A stretch of 64,000 nt of DNA from Streptomyces sp. WAC 01529 (GCF_003945545.1 NZ_CP029617.1:6847001-6911000), one strand, 5' to 3'; shown: positions 55,810-64,000, counted from the first letter of the stretch. Made by a program: numbers and translations. Notes: a model not told the origin generated them from the sequence alone.

Positions 55810-56700
55810 TTACAGCTCGGCGCCCGAGAGCCGCTCGACGGAGCGCAGCAGGGCGGAGTGGTCGAGGCCGCCGTCGCCCTGCGCGCGCAGCGAGGCGACG
55901 AGCTGGGCGACGACCGCGCCGACGGGCAGGGCGGCGCCCACGTTGCGGGCGGCGTCGGTGACGATGCCCATGTCCTTGTGGTGCAGGTCGATCCGGAAGC
56001 CGGGCTTGAAGTCCCGGTTCAGGAAGTTGTCCTTCTTGCGGGTCAGCACGGTGGAGCCGGCGAGGCCGCCGTTCAGGACGTCGAGCGCGGCCGTCAGGTC
56101 CACGCCGGACTTCTCCAGGAAGACCACGGCCTCGGCGCACGCCTGGATGTTGACGGCGACGATGAGCTGGTTGGCGGCCTTCACGGTCTGGCCGGAGCCG
56201 TGCGGACCGCAGAGCACGATGGTCTTGCCGAGGGCTTCGAGCAGCGGCTTGGCCTCGTCGAAGTCGGCCTGCTCACCGCCGACCATGATGGAGAGGACCG
56301 CCTCGATGGCACCCGCCTCGCCACCGGAGACCGGGGCGTCCAGGACGCGCAGGCCCTTCTCCTTGGCGGCCTTGGCCAGGTCCACGGAGGTCTGCGGCGT
56401 GATCGACGACATGTCGACGATCAGGGCGCCGGACCGCGCGTTCTCCAGGATGCCGTCAGGACCGTACGCGATGGCCTCGACCTGCGGGGAGGCGGGCACC
56501 ATCGTGACGATCACGTCGGCGTCCTTGACGGCCTCCGCGATGGACTTCGCGGCGGTGCCGCCGGCGGCCGAGAGCCGGTCCAGCTTGTCCTGCTCCAGGG
56601 TGAAGCCGGTGACGGAGTAACCCGCCTTGATCAGGTTCTCGGACATGGGGGAGCCCATGATGCCGAGTCCGATCCACGCGATCTTCGGGAGGTTGCTCAT
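55810..56700 (-). CDS. glxR: 2-hydroxy-3-oxopropionate reductase
   Basis: 296-aa beta-hydroxyacid dehydrogenase reducing tartronate semialdehyde to glycerate. N-terminal NAD(P) motif GLGIMGSPMSENL, substrate motif LDAPVSGGEAGA and catalytic Lys region GSGQTVKAANQLIV. The start at 56700 is the family N-terminus with AAGGCACCTC upstream. A longer frame extends into the hyi-glxR spacer. It follows hyi by 101 bp on the same strand and acts after Gcl. Confidence 0.92.
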   Translation of the reverse strand: MSNLPKIAWIGLGIMGSPMSENLIKAGYSVTGFTLEQDKLDRLSAAGGTAAKSIAEAVKDADVIVTMVPASPQVEAIAYGPDGILENARSGALIVDMSSITPQTSVDLAKAAKEKGLRVLDAPVSGGEAGAIEAVLSIMVGGEQADFDEAKPLLEALGKTIVLCGPHGSGQTVKAANQLIVAVNIQACAEAVVFLEKSGVDLTAALDVLNGGLAGSTVLTRKKDNFLNRDFKPGFRIDLHHKDMGIVTDAARNVGAALPVGAVVAQLVASLRAQGDGGLDHSALLRSVERLSGAEL

Positions 56701-56801
56701 GAGGTGCCTTTCTGACTGCGGTACTACGTCGTTCCTGCGGCGAGGTTCTGACGCGGAGTGACGGGTGGGTGGGTGGGAGGCATCCGCCGTGAAGCGGCGG
56801 G

Positions 56802-57629
56802 CTAGTTCGCCCCGGACAGCCAGCCGAAGGACTCCTCGCTGGGCCGGTCCCCGGCCTTGTACTCCAGGCCGACCCACCCCTCGTAACCCGCGTCCCGCAG
56901 CTGATCGAGCAACGCCTCCAGAGGCAGGGACCCCGTCCCGGGCGCCCCCCGCCCGGGGTTGTCCGCGATCTGCACATGCCCGGTCTTCGCGGCGTACCGC
57001 GAGATGACTGAGGGCAAGTCCTCCCCGTTCATGGACAGGTGGTACAGGTCCATGAGGAACTTCGCGTTACCGAGCCCGGTCGCGGCGTTCACCTTGTCGA
57101 CGATCTCGATCGCCTTGGGCGCGCTCACGATCGGGCAGAGCGGCGACTCGGGCTTGTTCAGCGCCTCGATGAGCAGCACCGCGCCCACACGAGAGGCCTC
57201 GCGGGCCGCCAACACAAGGTTCTCCAGGGCGAGTTCGTCCTGGACGGCCGGGTCCACGCCGTCGACCCGGTTGCCGTACAGCGCGTTGAGCGCCTTGCAG
57301 CCGAGCGACGCGGCGAAGTCCGCCGCGACCGCGAGGTTCGCGCGGAACTTCTCGCTCTCCTCGCCGGGGATCGACAGGGCGCCGCGGTCGGGACCGGGCA
57401 GCTGCCCGGCGTAGAAGTTCAGACCCACCAGCTGCACGCCCGCGTCCTCGATCGCCTTCTTCAGGGCGTCGAGCTCGGACTGCTCGGGGGTGGGGGCGTC
57501 GACCCAGGGCCACCACAGCTCGACCGCGCCGAAGCCTGCCTTCGCGGCGGCCGCGGGGCGCTCCAGGGGCGGGAGCTCGGTGAAGAGGATCGACAGGTTC
57601 ACATTGAAGCGCTGGTCGGAGTATCCCAT
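56802..57629 (-). CDS. hyi: Hydroxypyruvate isomerase
   Basis: 275-aa TIM-barrel isomerase interconverting hydroxypyruvate and tartronate semialdehyde. Family signatures: FNVNLSILFTELPPLERPAAAAKAGFGAVELWWPW, LIEALNKPESPLCPI, FLMDLYHLSMNGEDL, GHVQIADNPGRGAPGTG and the final VGLEYKA. Conserved Glu, Asp, His and Glu metal ligands are in these segments. It is first in a hyi-glxR unit behind three phased operators and shares that operator type with gcl. Confidence 0.93.
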   Translation of the reverse strand: MGYSDQRFNVNLSILFTELPPLERPAAAAKAGFGAVELWWPWVDAPTPEQSELDALKKAIEDAGVQLVGLNFYAGQLPGPDRGALSIPGEESEKFRANLAVAADFAASLGCKALNALYGNRVDGVDPAVQDELALENLVLAAREASRVGAVLLIEALNKPESPLCPIVSAPKAIEIVDKVNAATGLGNAKFLMDLYHLSMNGEDLPSVISRYAAKTGHVQIADNPGRGAPGTGSLPLEALLDQLRDAGYEGWVGLEYKAGDRPSEESFGWLSGAN

Positions 57630-57645
57630 GGGGCTTCCGCGCTCC

Positions 57646-57710
57646 TTCCGTATTGCGGAAGTTCATTTCTGCTTGATGGAAGACTGCCTCCGATCTGCGG
57701 AAGCTGTCAA
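57646..57710 (-). promoter_or_regulatory. hyi promoter with three phased operators
   Basis: TTCCGTATTGCGGAA (57646-57660, nearly perfect palindrome), TTCTGCTTGATGGAA (57667-57681) and CTCCGATCTGCGGAA (57688-57702) are spaced exactly 21 bp. A TTGACA -35 (57710-57705, minus strand) lies at the distal end, so the sites cover the promoter and leader. Confidence 0.7.
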
Positions 57711-57754
57711 GAGGGGGCTGCCGAAAAATCCCGACCCGGCAGTAGGTTGGCCGC

Positions 57755-58069
57755 GTGCGATTGAGAGTGGAGTTCACGACCGAACCGTTCGACCTCGACG
57801 AGGCCCCGGCGCATGCGCTGGTGGCCCGCGAGGTCATCCAGGGGGCCCCGCTGGACGCGGTGGATGTAGGCCCCTTCGGCAATACGGCCGAGGGCGACGT
57901 CGACGCCGTGCTGACCGCCGTCGACGCGATGCTGCGCCAGTCCCTGGGGGCGGGAGCCACCCGCGTCTCCCTCCAGGTCAACGTGATCGGCGAGCCGGGC
58001 GCCCCGGGCGGACCCGGCCAACCGGGTGAACCGGGGGAGCCGCGGCAGTCGGGGGAGGCGGATAAGTGA
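57755..58069 (+). CDS. Small hypothetical protein with Gly/Pro tail
   Basis: 104 aa. An alpha/beta N-terminal domain (LRVEFTTEPFDL, HALVAREVIQGAPLDAVDVGPFGNTAEGDVDAVLTAVDAML, TRVSLQVNVIG) ends in a collagen-like GEPGAPGGPGQPGEPGEP tail. The GTG start at 57755 is 6 bp after TAGGTT, probably leaderless. It overlaps the next gene by 4 bp, so it is likely a partner of that HTH protein. No family recognised. Confidence 0.65.
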   Translation: MRLRVEFTTEPFDLDEAPAHALVAREVIQGAPLDAVDVGPFGNTAEGDVDAVLTAVDAMLRQSLGAGATRVSLQVNVIGEPGAPGGPGQPGEPGEPRQSGEADK

Positions 58070-58428
58070 CCGGCTTCGGGGACGACCCCTTCGTCACCGC
58101 GGTCAAGCCGCTGGTGGACGCCATGGGCGGCCGGCTGATGCCGCCGGACCAGGCGGGGACCGACGACGTGGTCCTGTCCTGGGAGGGCGAGGACGTGGTG
58201 GCCGTACGGCTGCCGCAGCTCGCCGACTCCCTGGACCACATCCTGCTCGCCCTGGAGCGCAAGCAGGGCCGCCCCCTCGCGGAACTCGACCGCAAGGCGA
58301 AACAGGAGGTCGTGCGGATACTGGAAGCGAGAGGTGCCTTCTCCGTCCGCCACGGCGTGGAGACGGTGGCCGCCGCGCTCGGGGTGAGTCGCTTTACGGT
58401 GTACAACTACCTGAACCGCTCCACCTGA
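58066..58428 (+). CDS. Small HTH regulator
   Basis: 120 aa. The C-terminal ~45 residues form a Fis/PucR-like helix-turn-helix (VVRILEARGAFSVRHGVETVAAALGVSRFTVYNYLNR). The N-terminal part (DDVVLSWEGEDVVAVRLPQLADSLDHILLALE) may bind a ligand or partner. GTG start overlaps the previous stop. Located between hyi and the uricase operon, it is a candidate regulator of purine catabolism. Confidence 0.75.
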   Translation: MTGFGDDPFVTAVKPLVDAMGGRLMPPDQAGTDDVVLSWEGEDVVAVRLPQLADSLDHILLALERKQGRPLAELDRKAKQEVVRILEARGAFSVRHGVETVAAALGVSRFTVYNYLNRST

Positions 58429-58464
58429 GCGGGGCGGCGCCACCCGTCCTCGCCCAGCCCCCAG

Positions 58465-58497
58465 AAGGCCGCTCTCCGTTAACCGGAGGGCGGCCTT
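58465..58497 (+). terminator. Intrinsic terminator before the uricase operon
   Basis: 14-bp near-perfect stem (AAGGCCGC...GCGGCCTT) with a short TTAAC loop, followed by TGTT. It ends transcription of the HTH pair. Confidence 0.8.
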
Positions 58498-58512
58498 TGT
58501 TACTCGAAGTTT

Positions 58513-58552
58513 TCAACAAAGTGTTGACGTGGTGTTTCGGCTGGCGTTAGCT
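58513..58552 (+). promoter_or_regulatory. Uricase-operon promoter with TCAACA-N3-TGTTGA operator
   Basis: TTGACG (58524-58529), 17 bp, TTAGCT (58547-58552), 38 bp before the uraD GTG. The perfect palindrome TCAACAAAGTGTTGA (58513-58527) overlaps the -35. Same geometry as the katA promoter. Confidence 0.7.
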
Positions 58553-58590
58553 ATCCGCAGCCCGACCCGCACAAGGCCACGGAGGTACCC

Positions 58591-59115
58591 GTGACTTCGA
58601 GTACGACCCTGGGCCTCGCCCGGTTCAACGCCTCCACGGAGCCCGTGGCCACCGCCGCGCTCCACGAGGCCTGCGCCTCTTCGGCGTGGGGGAGCAGACT
58701 GCTCGCCCAGCGCCCCTACGCCACCGTCGAGGACCTCTTCGCCGCGAGCGACGCCGCCATGGCCGAGCTGACCGCGGACGATCTGGGCGAGGCGATGGCG
58801 GGACACCCGCCGATCGGCCGCCCGAAGCCGGGGGACCCGACCTCGTCCCGCGAGCAGCGGGGCATGGCGGGCGCCTCCGAGGAGCTGAAGGCCGAGATGC
58901 TCGAACTGAACCTGGCGTACCAGGAGAAGTTCGGCCACGTCTTCCTGATCTGCGCGACCGGCCGCACCGGCGAGCAGATGCGGGACGCGGTCAAGGAACG
59001 GATCGGCAACTCGCCCGAGCAGGAGCGGGAGATCGTCCGCACCGAACTTGGCAAGATCAACCGCATCCGCCTGACCCGCCTCGTCGAAGACTGGGAAGAG
59101 GAAGAGACCGCATGA
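58591..59115 (+). CDS. uraD: OHCU decarboxylase
   Basis: 174-aa 2-oxo-4-hydroxy-4-carboxy-5-ureidoimidazoline decarboxylase, third step from urate to S-allantoin. Signatures: FNASTEP start, catalytic His in AGHPPIGRP, SSREQRGM, and FGHVFLICATGRTGEQM. GTG start at 58591 with GGAGG upstream. First gene of uraD-uraH-uricase, joined to uraH by ATGA. Confidence 0.93.
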   Translation: MTSSTTLGLARFNASTEPVATAALHEACASSAWGSRLLAQRPYATVEDLFAASDAAMAELTADDLGEAMAGHPPIGRPKPGDPTSSREQRGMAGASEELKAEMLELNLAYQEKFGHVFLICATGRTGEQMRDAVKERIGNSPEQEREIVRTELGKINRIRLTRLVEDWEEEETA

Positions 59116-59519
59116 GCACGGAAACGACCGCGTCGGTGTCCACGCACATCCTGGACACCAGCGTCGGACGCCCCGCGGAGGGCGTCGCCATCTCCCTGTC
59201 CGCCCGCAGCGGCCCGGACGCGGAGTGGAAGCCGCTCGGCGGCAGCGCGACCGACGCGGACGGGCGCTGCAAGGACCTGCCGGCGCTGCCGGAAGGCGTC
59301 ACCCACGTACGCCTCGACTTCGAGACCGAGGCGTACTTCCTGACCAAGAACAACCAGCAAGCCGAGGCGCAGCAGGACGCCCCCGCGAATCGGGACAGCG
59401 GTGCGAGCGGCGTGTTCTTCCCGGAGGTGGCGATCACGTTCGCCGTCACGCCGGGCGAGCACTACCACGTACCGCTGCTGCTCAACCCGTTCGGCTACTC
59501 CGTTTACCGAGGGAGCTAG
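59112..59519 (+). CDS. uraH: 5-hydroxyisourate hydrolase
   Basis: 135-aa transthyretin-related protein, second step from urate. The N-terminal motif VSTHILDTSVGRPAEGV, the central DADGRC and the C-terminal signature HYHVPLLLNPFGYSVYRGS are diagnostic. The start overlaps the uraD stop (ATGA). Confidence 0.94.
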   Translation: MSTETTASVSTHILDTSVGRPAEGVAISLSARSGPDAEWKPLGGSATDADGRCKDLPALPEGVTHVRLDFETEAYFLTKNNQQAEAQQDAPANRDSGASGVFFPEVAITFAVTPGEHYHVPLLLNPFGYSVYRGS

Positions 59520-59524
59520 CAGAC

Positions 59525-60457
59525 ATGCCCACCATTCTGGGACAGAACCAGTACGGCAAGGCTGAGAACCGGGTCGTAAAGATCACGCGGGACGGCGACA
59601 CCCATCACATCAAGGACCTGAACGTCTCCGTCGCCCTCTCCGGCGACCTGGACGACGTCCACTACAACGGCTCGAACGCCAACTGCCTGCCGACGGACAC
59701 GACGAAGAACACCTGCTTCGCGTTCGCCAAGGAGTACGGCATCGAGTCGGCCGAGCAGTACGGCATCCACCTCGCCCGGCACTTCGTGGACAGCCAGCCC
59801 TCGATCCACCGCGCGCGGATCCGCATCGAGGAGTACTCCTGGGAGCGCATCGGCGGCTCCGACAGCAACGCCAAGTTCATCGGCGCCGACGAGGTCAAGC
59901 ACTCCTTCGTCCGTAAGGGGCAGGAGACGCGGCTGGCGCAGATCACGTACGACGGCGAGAAGTTCGAGGTCCTGTCGGGCCTGAAGGACCTCACCGTGAT
60001 GAACTCCACGAACTCCGAGTTCTGGGGTTACATCAAGGACAAGTACACGACGCTGCAAGAGGATTACGACCGCATCCTCGCCACCTCCCTTTCCACGTGG
60101 TGGCGGCACAACTGGACCAGCGACGAGCAGCGCATGCCCAGCTGGGAGCGGAGCTACGAGCAGGCGAAGAAGCACATCCTGCACGCCTTCGTGGAGACCT
60201 ACTCGCTCTCCCTCCAGCAGACGCTGTACCAGATGGGTTCGCGGGTCATCAACAACCGCAGCGAGATCGACGAGATCCGCTTCTCCGCGCCCAACAAGCA
60301 CCACTTCCGCCAGGACCTCTCGCCCTTCGGCCTCGACAACGAAGCCAAGGACGGGGCCGTCTACTACGCCGCCGACCGTCCCTACGGCCTCATCGAGGCC
60401 ACCATCCTGCGGGACGGCGTCGAGCCGAAGATCCCGGTCGACATGACCAACCTCTGA
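59525..60457 (+). CDS. Urate oxidase (uricase)
   Basis: 310-aa cofactor-free T-fold enzyme oxidising urate to 5-hydroxyisourate with hydrogen peroxide as by-product. Hallmarks: GKAENRVVKI near the N-terminus, NCLPTDTTKNTCFAFAKE and IDEIRFSAPNKHH. Starts 5 bp after uraH with GGGAG upstream. No peroxisomal-type tail. The peroxide by-product explains the shared katA operator. Confidence 0.95.
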   Translation: MPTILGQNQYGKAENRVVKITRDGDTHHIKDLNVSVALSGDLDDVHYNGSNANCLPTDTTKNTCFAFAKEYGIESAEQYGIHLARHFVDSQPSIHRARIRIEEYSWERIGGSDSNAKFIGADEVKHSFVRKGQETRLAQITYDGEKFEVLSGLKDLTVMNSTNSEFWGYIKDKYTTLQEDYDRILATSLSTWWRHNWTSDEQRMPSWERSYEQAKKHILHAFVETYSLSLQQTLYQMGSRVINNRSEIDEIRFSAPNKHHFRQDLSPFGLDNEAKDGAVYYAADRPYGLIEATILRDGVEPKIPVDMTNL

Positions 60458-60465
60458 CGCGGGAC

Positions 60466-60502
60466 GCGCGCCCCCTCCTCCCCGCAGTGGGAGGGGGCGC
60501 GC
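60466..60502 (+). terminator. Hairpin between uricase and permease
   Basis: 13-bp exact arms (60466-60478, 60490-60502) 8 bp after the uricase stop. It probably reduces read-through into the permease gene, whose ATG is 20 bp further. Confidence 0.7.
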
Positions 60503-60521
60503 CACACCGGAGGGAACAGCA

Positions 60522-61940
60522 ATGGCACAGCCTGCAAAGGGGCCGGCAGAAGGCCCGTGTTCCACCCCACCCGTAGGTGACGAAGGATCAACTCCCGACT
60601 GTCACCCGGTGGATGAGAAGCTCCACCCCTCGCGGCTCGTCCCCGCCGCGCTCCAGCACATCGCCGCCATGTACGCGGGTGTCGTCACCCCCCCGCTCAT
60701 CATCGGCCAGGCCTGCGGCCTGGACACCGTGGCCCAGACCCGGCTCATCGCCGCCGGGCTGCTCATCGCCGGGCTCGCCACCATCCTGCAAACGCTCGGC
60801 GTCAAGGGCTTCGTCGGCAACCGCCTGCCCTTCGTCAACGCCGCGTCCTCGGCGGGCATCGCGCCGATCCTCGCCATCGCCGAGACCAACGCCAAGGGCG
60901 AGCAACTCCCCGCGATCTACGGCGCGGTGATGGTCGCGGGCGTCTTCTGCCTCGTGATCGGCCCCTTCTTCGGCAGGCTCCTGCGCTTCTTCCCGCCGCT
61001 GGTCACCGGCGTCGTCATCACCCTCATCGGCGTCACGCTGATGCCCGTACCCGTCAAGTGGGCGCAAGGCGGCGACGAGACGCACCCGGACTTCGGCGAC
61101 ATGAGGTACCTCGCGCTCGCCGCCTTCACACTCGTCGTCATCCTCATGTTCCAGCGCTTCGGGCGCGGCTTCCTCAAGCAAGTCGCCCTGCTGGCGGGCA
61201 TGTTCATCGGCACGCTGGCCGCGATCCCGTTCGGGATGGCCGACTTCACCTCCGTGCAGTCGGCGCCGCTGGCCGCGCTGCCCACGCCGTTCGCCGCGGG
61301 CGCCCCCGTCTTCCAGCCCGCCGCGATCCTCTCGCTCTGCATCGTCATGCTGGTCCTGATGACCGAATCGGCGGCCGGGATGCTCGCCCTCGGTGAGATC
61401 TGCGAGCGAAAGACCGACGGGAAGACCATCACCCGCGGCCTGCGCACCGACGGCATCGCCACGCTCGTGGGACCCGTCTTCGGCGGCTTCCCGACCTCCG
61501 CCTTCGCGCAGAACGTCGGCGTCGTCTCGCTCACCCGGGTCCGCAGCCGCTACGTCGTCGCCGTCGCGGGCGCCACGCTCCTCGTCCTCGGCGCCTTCCC
61601 CGTGCTCGGCGCGGTCGTCAACGTGGTCCCCATGCCGGTCCTCGGCGGCGCGGGCATCGTCCTCTTCGGCTCCATCGCGGTCAGCGGCATCCGTACGCTC
61701 TCCGAGGCGGGCCTGGACGACAGCTCCAACATCATCCTCGTGGCCGTGTCGCTCGGCGCGGGCATCATCCCGCTCGCCGCGCCCACCTTCTACGCGGACT
61801 TCCCCGCCTGGGCGCAGACCGTCCTCGGCTCCGGCATCAGCGCCGGCGCGCTCGTCGCGGTCTCGCTCAACCTGTTCTTCCACCATCTCGGCACCCGCGG
61901 CAGCGCCCAGGGCGCGGCCGCGGCACTCAAATCTCCCTAG
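60522..61940 (+). CDS. NCS2 purine (urate/xanthine) permease
   Basis: 472-aa nucleobase:cation symporter-2 protein with about fourteen membrane segments. Family signatures: HIAAMYAGVVTPPLIIGQACGL, GFVGNRLPFVNAASSAG and the substrate-site region MTESAAGMLALGEICER / GGFPTSAFAQNVGVVSLTRVRSR. The permissive context (uricase before, deaminase after) suggests urate or xanthine. GGAGGG precedes the ATG. Confidence 0.9.
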   Translation: MAQPAKGPAEGPCSTPPVGDEGSTPDCHPVDEKLHPSRLVPAALQHIAAMYAGVVTPPLIIGQACGLDTVAQTRLIAAGLLIAGLATILQTLGVKGFVGNRLPFVNAASSAGIAPILAIAETNAKGEQLPAIYGAVMVAGVFCLVIGPFFGRLLRFFPPLVTGVVITLIGVTLMPVPVKWAQGGDETHPDFGDMRYLALAAFTLVVILMFQRFGRGFLKQVALLAGMFIGTLAAIPFGMADFTSVQSAPLAALPTPFAAGAPVFQPAAILSLCIVMLVLMTESAAGMLALGEICERKTDGKTITRGLRTDGIATLVGPVFGGFPTSAFAQNVGVVSLTRVRSRYVVAVAGATLLVLGAFPVLGAVVNVVPMPVLGGAGIVLFGSIAVSGIRTLSEAGLDDSSNIILVAVSLGAGIIPLAAPTFYADFPAWAQTVLGSGISAGALVAVSLNLFFHHLGTRGSAQGAAAALKSP

Positions 61941-61984
61941 GGTCATGCCGTGCCCACATCGCCACTCACCAGTTAGGAAGCACC

Positions 61985-63367
61985 ATGGCACCTTCGGCTG
62001 ACCGCATCGTCATCGAGAACGTCGCCATCGCGACGGTCGACGCCCAGGACACCGAGTACGCCTCGGGCCACATCGTCGTCGCGGGCAACAGGATCGAGTC
62101 CATCGGCGCGGGCAAGGCGCCCGAGGGCCTGGAGAACGTCGTACGCCGCATCGACGGCACCGGCCACCTCGCCACGCCCGGCCTTGTCAACACCCACCAC
62201 CACTTCTACCAGTGGATCACCCGCGGCCTCGCCACCGACCACAACCTCTTCAACTGGCTGACGGCGCTGTACCCGACGTGGGCCCGCATCGACGAGCGGA
62301 TGACGTACGCGGCGGCCCAGGGCTCCCTCGCCATGATGGCCCGCGGCGGCGTCACCACCGCCATGGACCACCACTACGTCTTCCCCCAGGGCTCCGGCGA
62401 CATCTCCGGGTCGATCATCCGCGCCGCCTCCGAGATGGGCGTGCGCTTCACCCTGGCCCGCGGCTCCATGGACCGCAGCGAGAAGGACGGCGGCCTGCCC
62501 CCGGACTTCGCCGTGGAGACCCTGGAGGGCGCGCTCGCCGCGACCGAGGAGACCGTCAAGAAGCACCACGACGCCTCCTTCGACGCGATGACCCAGGTCG
62601 CCGTCGCGCCCTGCTCGCCGTTCTCGGTCTCGACCGAACTCATGAAGCAGGGCGCCGAGTTGGCCCGCCGTCTGGGCGTACGTCTGCACACCCACGGCAG
62701 CGAGACGGTCGAGGAGGAGAAGTTCTGCCACGAGCTTTTCGGCATGGGCCCCACCGACTACTTCGAGTCGACCGGCTGGCTCGGTGACGACGTGTGGATG
62801 GCGCACTGCGTCCACATGAACGACTCCGACATCGCCGCGTTCGCCCGCACCGGCACGGGCGTCGCCCACTGCCCCTCCTCCAACGCGCGCCTCGCGGCCG
62901 GCATCGCCCGCGTCCCCGACATGCTCAAGGCGGGCGTCCCCGTCGGCCTCGGCGTCGACGGCACCGCCTCCAACGAGTCCGGCGAACTCCACACCGAGCT
63001 GCGCAACGCCCTGCTCATCAACCGCCTCGGCGCCCACCGCGAGGCCGCCCTCAACGCCCGTCAGGCCCTGCGCCTCGGCACCTACGGCGGCGCGCAGGTC
63101 CTCGGCCGGGCCACGCAGATCGGCTCCCTGGAGGCCGGCAAGCTCGCCGACCTCGTCCTGTGGAAGATCGACGGCATCGGGCACGCCTCGATCGCCGACC
63201 CGGTGACCGCCATCGTCTTCGGCGCGGCGGCCCCGGTCACACTCTCCCTCGTCAACGGCAGGCCGGTCGTCGAGAACGGCCGCCTGCTCCACGCCGACGA
63301 GGACGCCATCGCCCGCTCCACGCGGGAGGAGGCGCAGCGCCTCGCGCGGATCGCCGCCGAGAGCTGA
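61985..63367 (+). CDS. 8-oxoguanine deaminase-like amidohydrolase
   Basis: 460-aa metal-dependent deaminase. Metal motif NTHHHFYQW (HxH), later His in LHTHGSETVEE, MAHCVHMND and catalytic Asp in GVDGTASNESGELHTELR. It matches the 8-oxoguanine deaminase branch of the cytosine-deaminase-like amidohydrolases, which would feed urate to the uricase. AGGAAG lies before the ATG. It lies between two permease genes. Confidence 0.88.
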   Translation: MAPSADRIVIENVAIATVDAQDTEYASGHIVVAGNRIESIGAGKAPEGLENVVRRIDGTGHLATPGLVNTHHHFYQWITRGLATDHNLFNWLTALYPTWARIDERMTYAAAQGSLAMMARGGVTTAMDHHYVFPQGSGDISGSIIRAASEMGVRFTLARGSMDRSEKDGGLPPDFAVETLEGALAATEETVKKHHDASFDAMTQVAVAPCSPFSVSTELMKQGAELARRLGVRLHTHGSETVEEEKFCHELFGMGPTDYFESTGWLGDDVWMAHCVHMNDSDIAAFARTGTGVAHCPSSNARLAAGIARVPDMLKAGVPVGLGVDGTASNESGELHTELRNALLINRLGAHREAALNARQALRLGTYGGAQVLGRATQIGSLEAGKLADLVLWKIDGIGHASIADPVTAIVFGAAAPVTLSLVNGRPVVENGRLLHADEDAIARSTREEAQRLARIAAES

Positions 63368-63436
63368 ACCCAAGAACTCCGGTCAGGGGGGACGGCCCTT
63401 GACCGGACTTGAGCAGCCGAGCGGGCTGCTCAAGTG

Positions 63437-63478
63437 CCGCCCCGGAACGTGGCCCAAAGCTTCACGTTCCCGGGGCGG
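63437..63478 (+). terminator. Terminator after the deaminase
   Basis: 15-bp stem with one bulged C and an 11-nt loop (63437-63451 with 63463-63478). A smaller hairpin GAGCAGCC/GGGCTGCTC precedes it at 63411-63431. Confidence 0.75.
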
Positions 63479-63602
63479 TCAGTACTACCTGGGCGCATTT
63501 CCACAACCGAATACCGAGCAAGTCCTTGCACCAAGCCCCACCTCCCAGAAGCGAAAAGTGCCGGCGCCCAGCCGGGGCTGGAAAACAACCGGAGGAGCCA
63601 CC

Positions 63603-64000
63603 GTGGCCACTCAGCCCAGGTTCACCAAGCAAGGCACCACCCCACAGACGTCCGAGGGCGACGGCGAAGCCGCCACACCCCCGGCCGTGCACCCGGTCGA
63701 CGAGAAGCTCCCGCCCCTGAAGATGGCGACCACCGGCCTCCAGCATGTGGCCGCCATGTACGCGGGCGTCGTCGCCCCGCCCCTCATCGTCGGCGCCGCC
63801 GTCGGCCTCTCCGCGAAGGAACTCACCTTCCTGACCGGTGCCTGTCTGTTCACCGCGGGCCTCGCCACCTTCCTTCAGACCCTCGGCATCTGGAAGGTCG
63901 GCGCCCGGCTGCCCTTCGTCAACGGCGTCACCTTCGCCGGTGTCGCACCCATGCTCGCCGTCGTCGACTCGACCGACAACAAGGACGACGCGCTGCCGAT
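63603..64000 (+). CDS. Second NCS2 permease, C-terminus cut by window edge
   Basis: 132 residues visible from GTG 63603 with GGAGGAG upstream. The sequence (VHPVDEKLPPLKMATTGLQHVAAMYAGVVAPPLIVGAAVGL, WKVGARLPFVNGVTFAGVAPMLAV) is clearly homologous to the permease at 60522, including the PVDEKL lead-in. The reading frame is still open at the window end. Confidence 0.9.
   Translation, partial: MATQPRFTKQGTTPQTSEGDGEAATPPAVHPVDEKLPPLKMATTGLQHVAAMYAGVVAPPLIVGAAVGLSAKELTFLTGACLFTAGLATFLQTLGIWKVGARLPFVNGVTFAGVAPMLAVVDSTDNKDDALP

Overview
The window is high-GC actinobacterial DNA and almost certainly Streptomyces. Evidence: strong GC bias at third codon positions, many GTG starts, several apparently leaderless genes (a TAGCGT- or TAGGTT-type -10 six or seven bases before the start), a WhiB protein, DUF5999 and DUF6302 proteins, and XRE-TPR regulators. 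No rRNA, tRNA or CRISPR array was seen.

Positions 1 to about 32.7 kb are the right-hand part of an integrated mobile element whose left end lies outside the window. (a) 1-6554, minus strand: a mobilisation and replication operon with a relaxase (cut by the window edge), a MobC-like accessory protein, a DUF2637 membrane protein with an internal repeat, a WhiB regulator, a DnaC-like ATPase and a replication-initiator-like protein, most joined by ATGA or GTGA overlaps. A small XRE repressor (7056-7520) lies opposite, and three copies of one operator-like 15-mer sit between them. (b) 7673-12943: a metallo-beta-lactamase-fold hydrolase with an MmyB-type regulator, and a plus-strand run of SDR reductase, ImmA/IrrE peptidase, MAB_1171c-type membrane protein and degenerate PAP2 protein. 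(c) 13494-21446, minus strand: ten translationally coupled genes around a thymidylate-synthase homologue, a tandem nucleoside-diphosphate kinase, a radical-SAM enzyme, a DEDDh exonuclease, a NadR-like kinase, an aldo/keto reductase and a Nudix-like protein. The synthase homologue has Asp where thymidylate synthases have the uracil-reading Asn, so it is predicted to act on a cytosine nucleotide. This is the best candidate in the window for an undescribed system. (d) 21676-30072: a regulatory cassette (LuxR-type, DUF6302, HATPase, two XRE-TPR proteins), a phosphotransferase-like protein and a methyltransferase. (e) 30242-32650: decayed genes, an excisionase and a tyrosine integrase, followed by the probable attachment region.

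From 32.8 kb the sequence looks like core or sub-core chromosome. It holds a corA-type gene with an in-frame amber codon, a winged-helix protein, an acyl-CoA synthetase, and an NHLP-type peptide export locus (double-glycine precursor, HlyD-like adaptor, C39 peptidase ABC transporter, second ABC transporter) with no modifying enzyme. Then come DUF5954, a second acyl-CoA synthetase, GNAT, MFS and AlkB proteins and a Pro/Gly-rich zinc-ribbon protein.

The right end (51-64 kb) is a purine and glyoxylate catabolic region: glyoxylate carboligase, catalase, tartronate-semialdehyde reductase, hydroxypyruvate isomerase, OHCU decarboxylase, HIU hydrolase, uricase, two NCS2 permeases (the second cut by the edge) and an 8-oxoguanine-deaminase-like amidohydrolase. 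Two operator families can be read directly. TTCC-N7-GGAA-type sites spaced exactly 21 bp lie before gcl (two) and hyi (three). A TCAACA-N3-TGTTGA palindrome overlaps the -35 of both katA and the uricase operon, which would link peroxide-producing urate oxidation to catalase.
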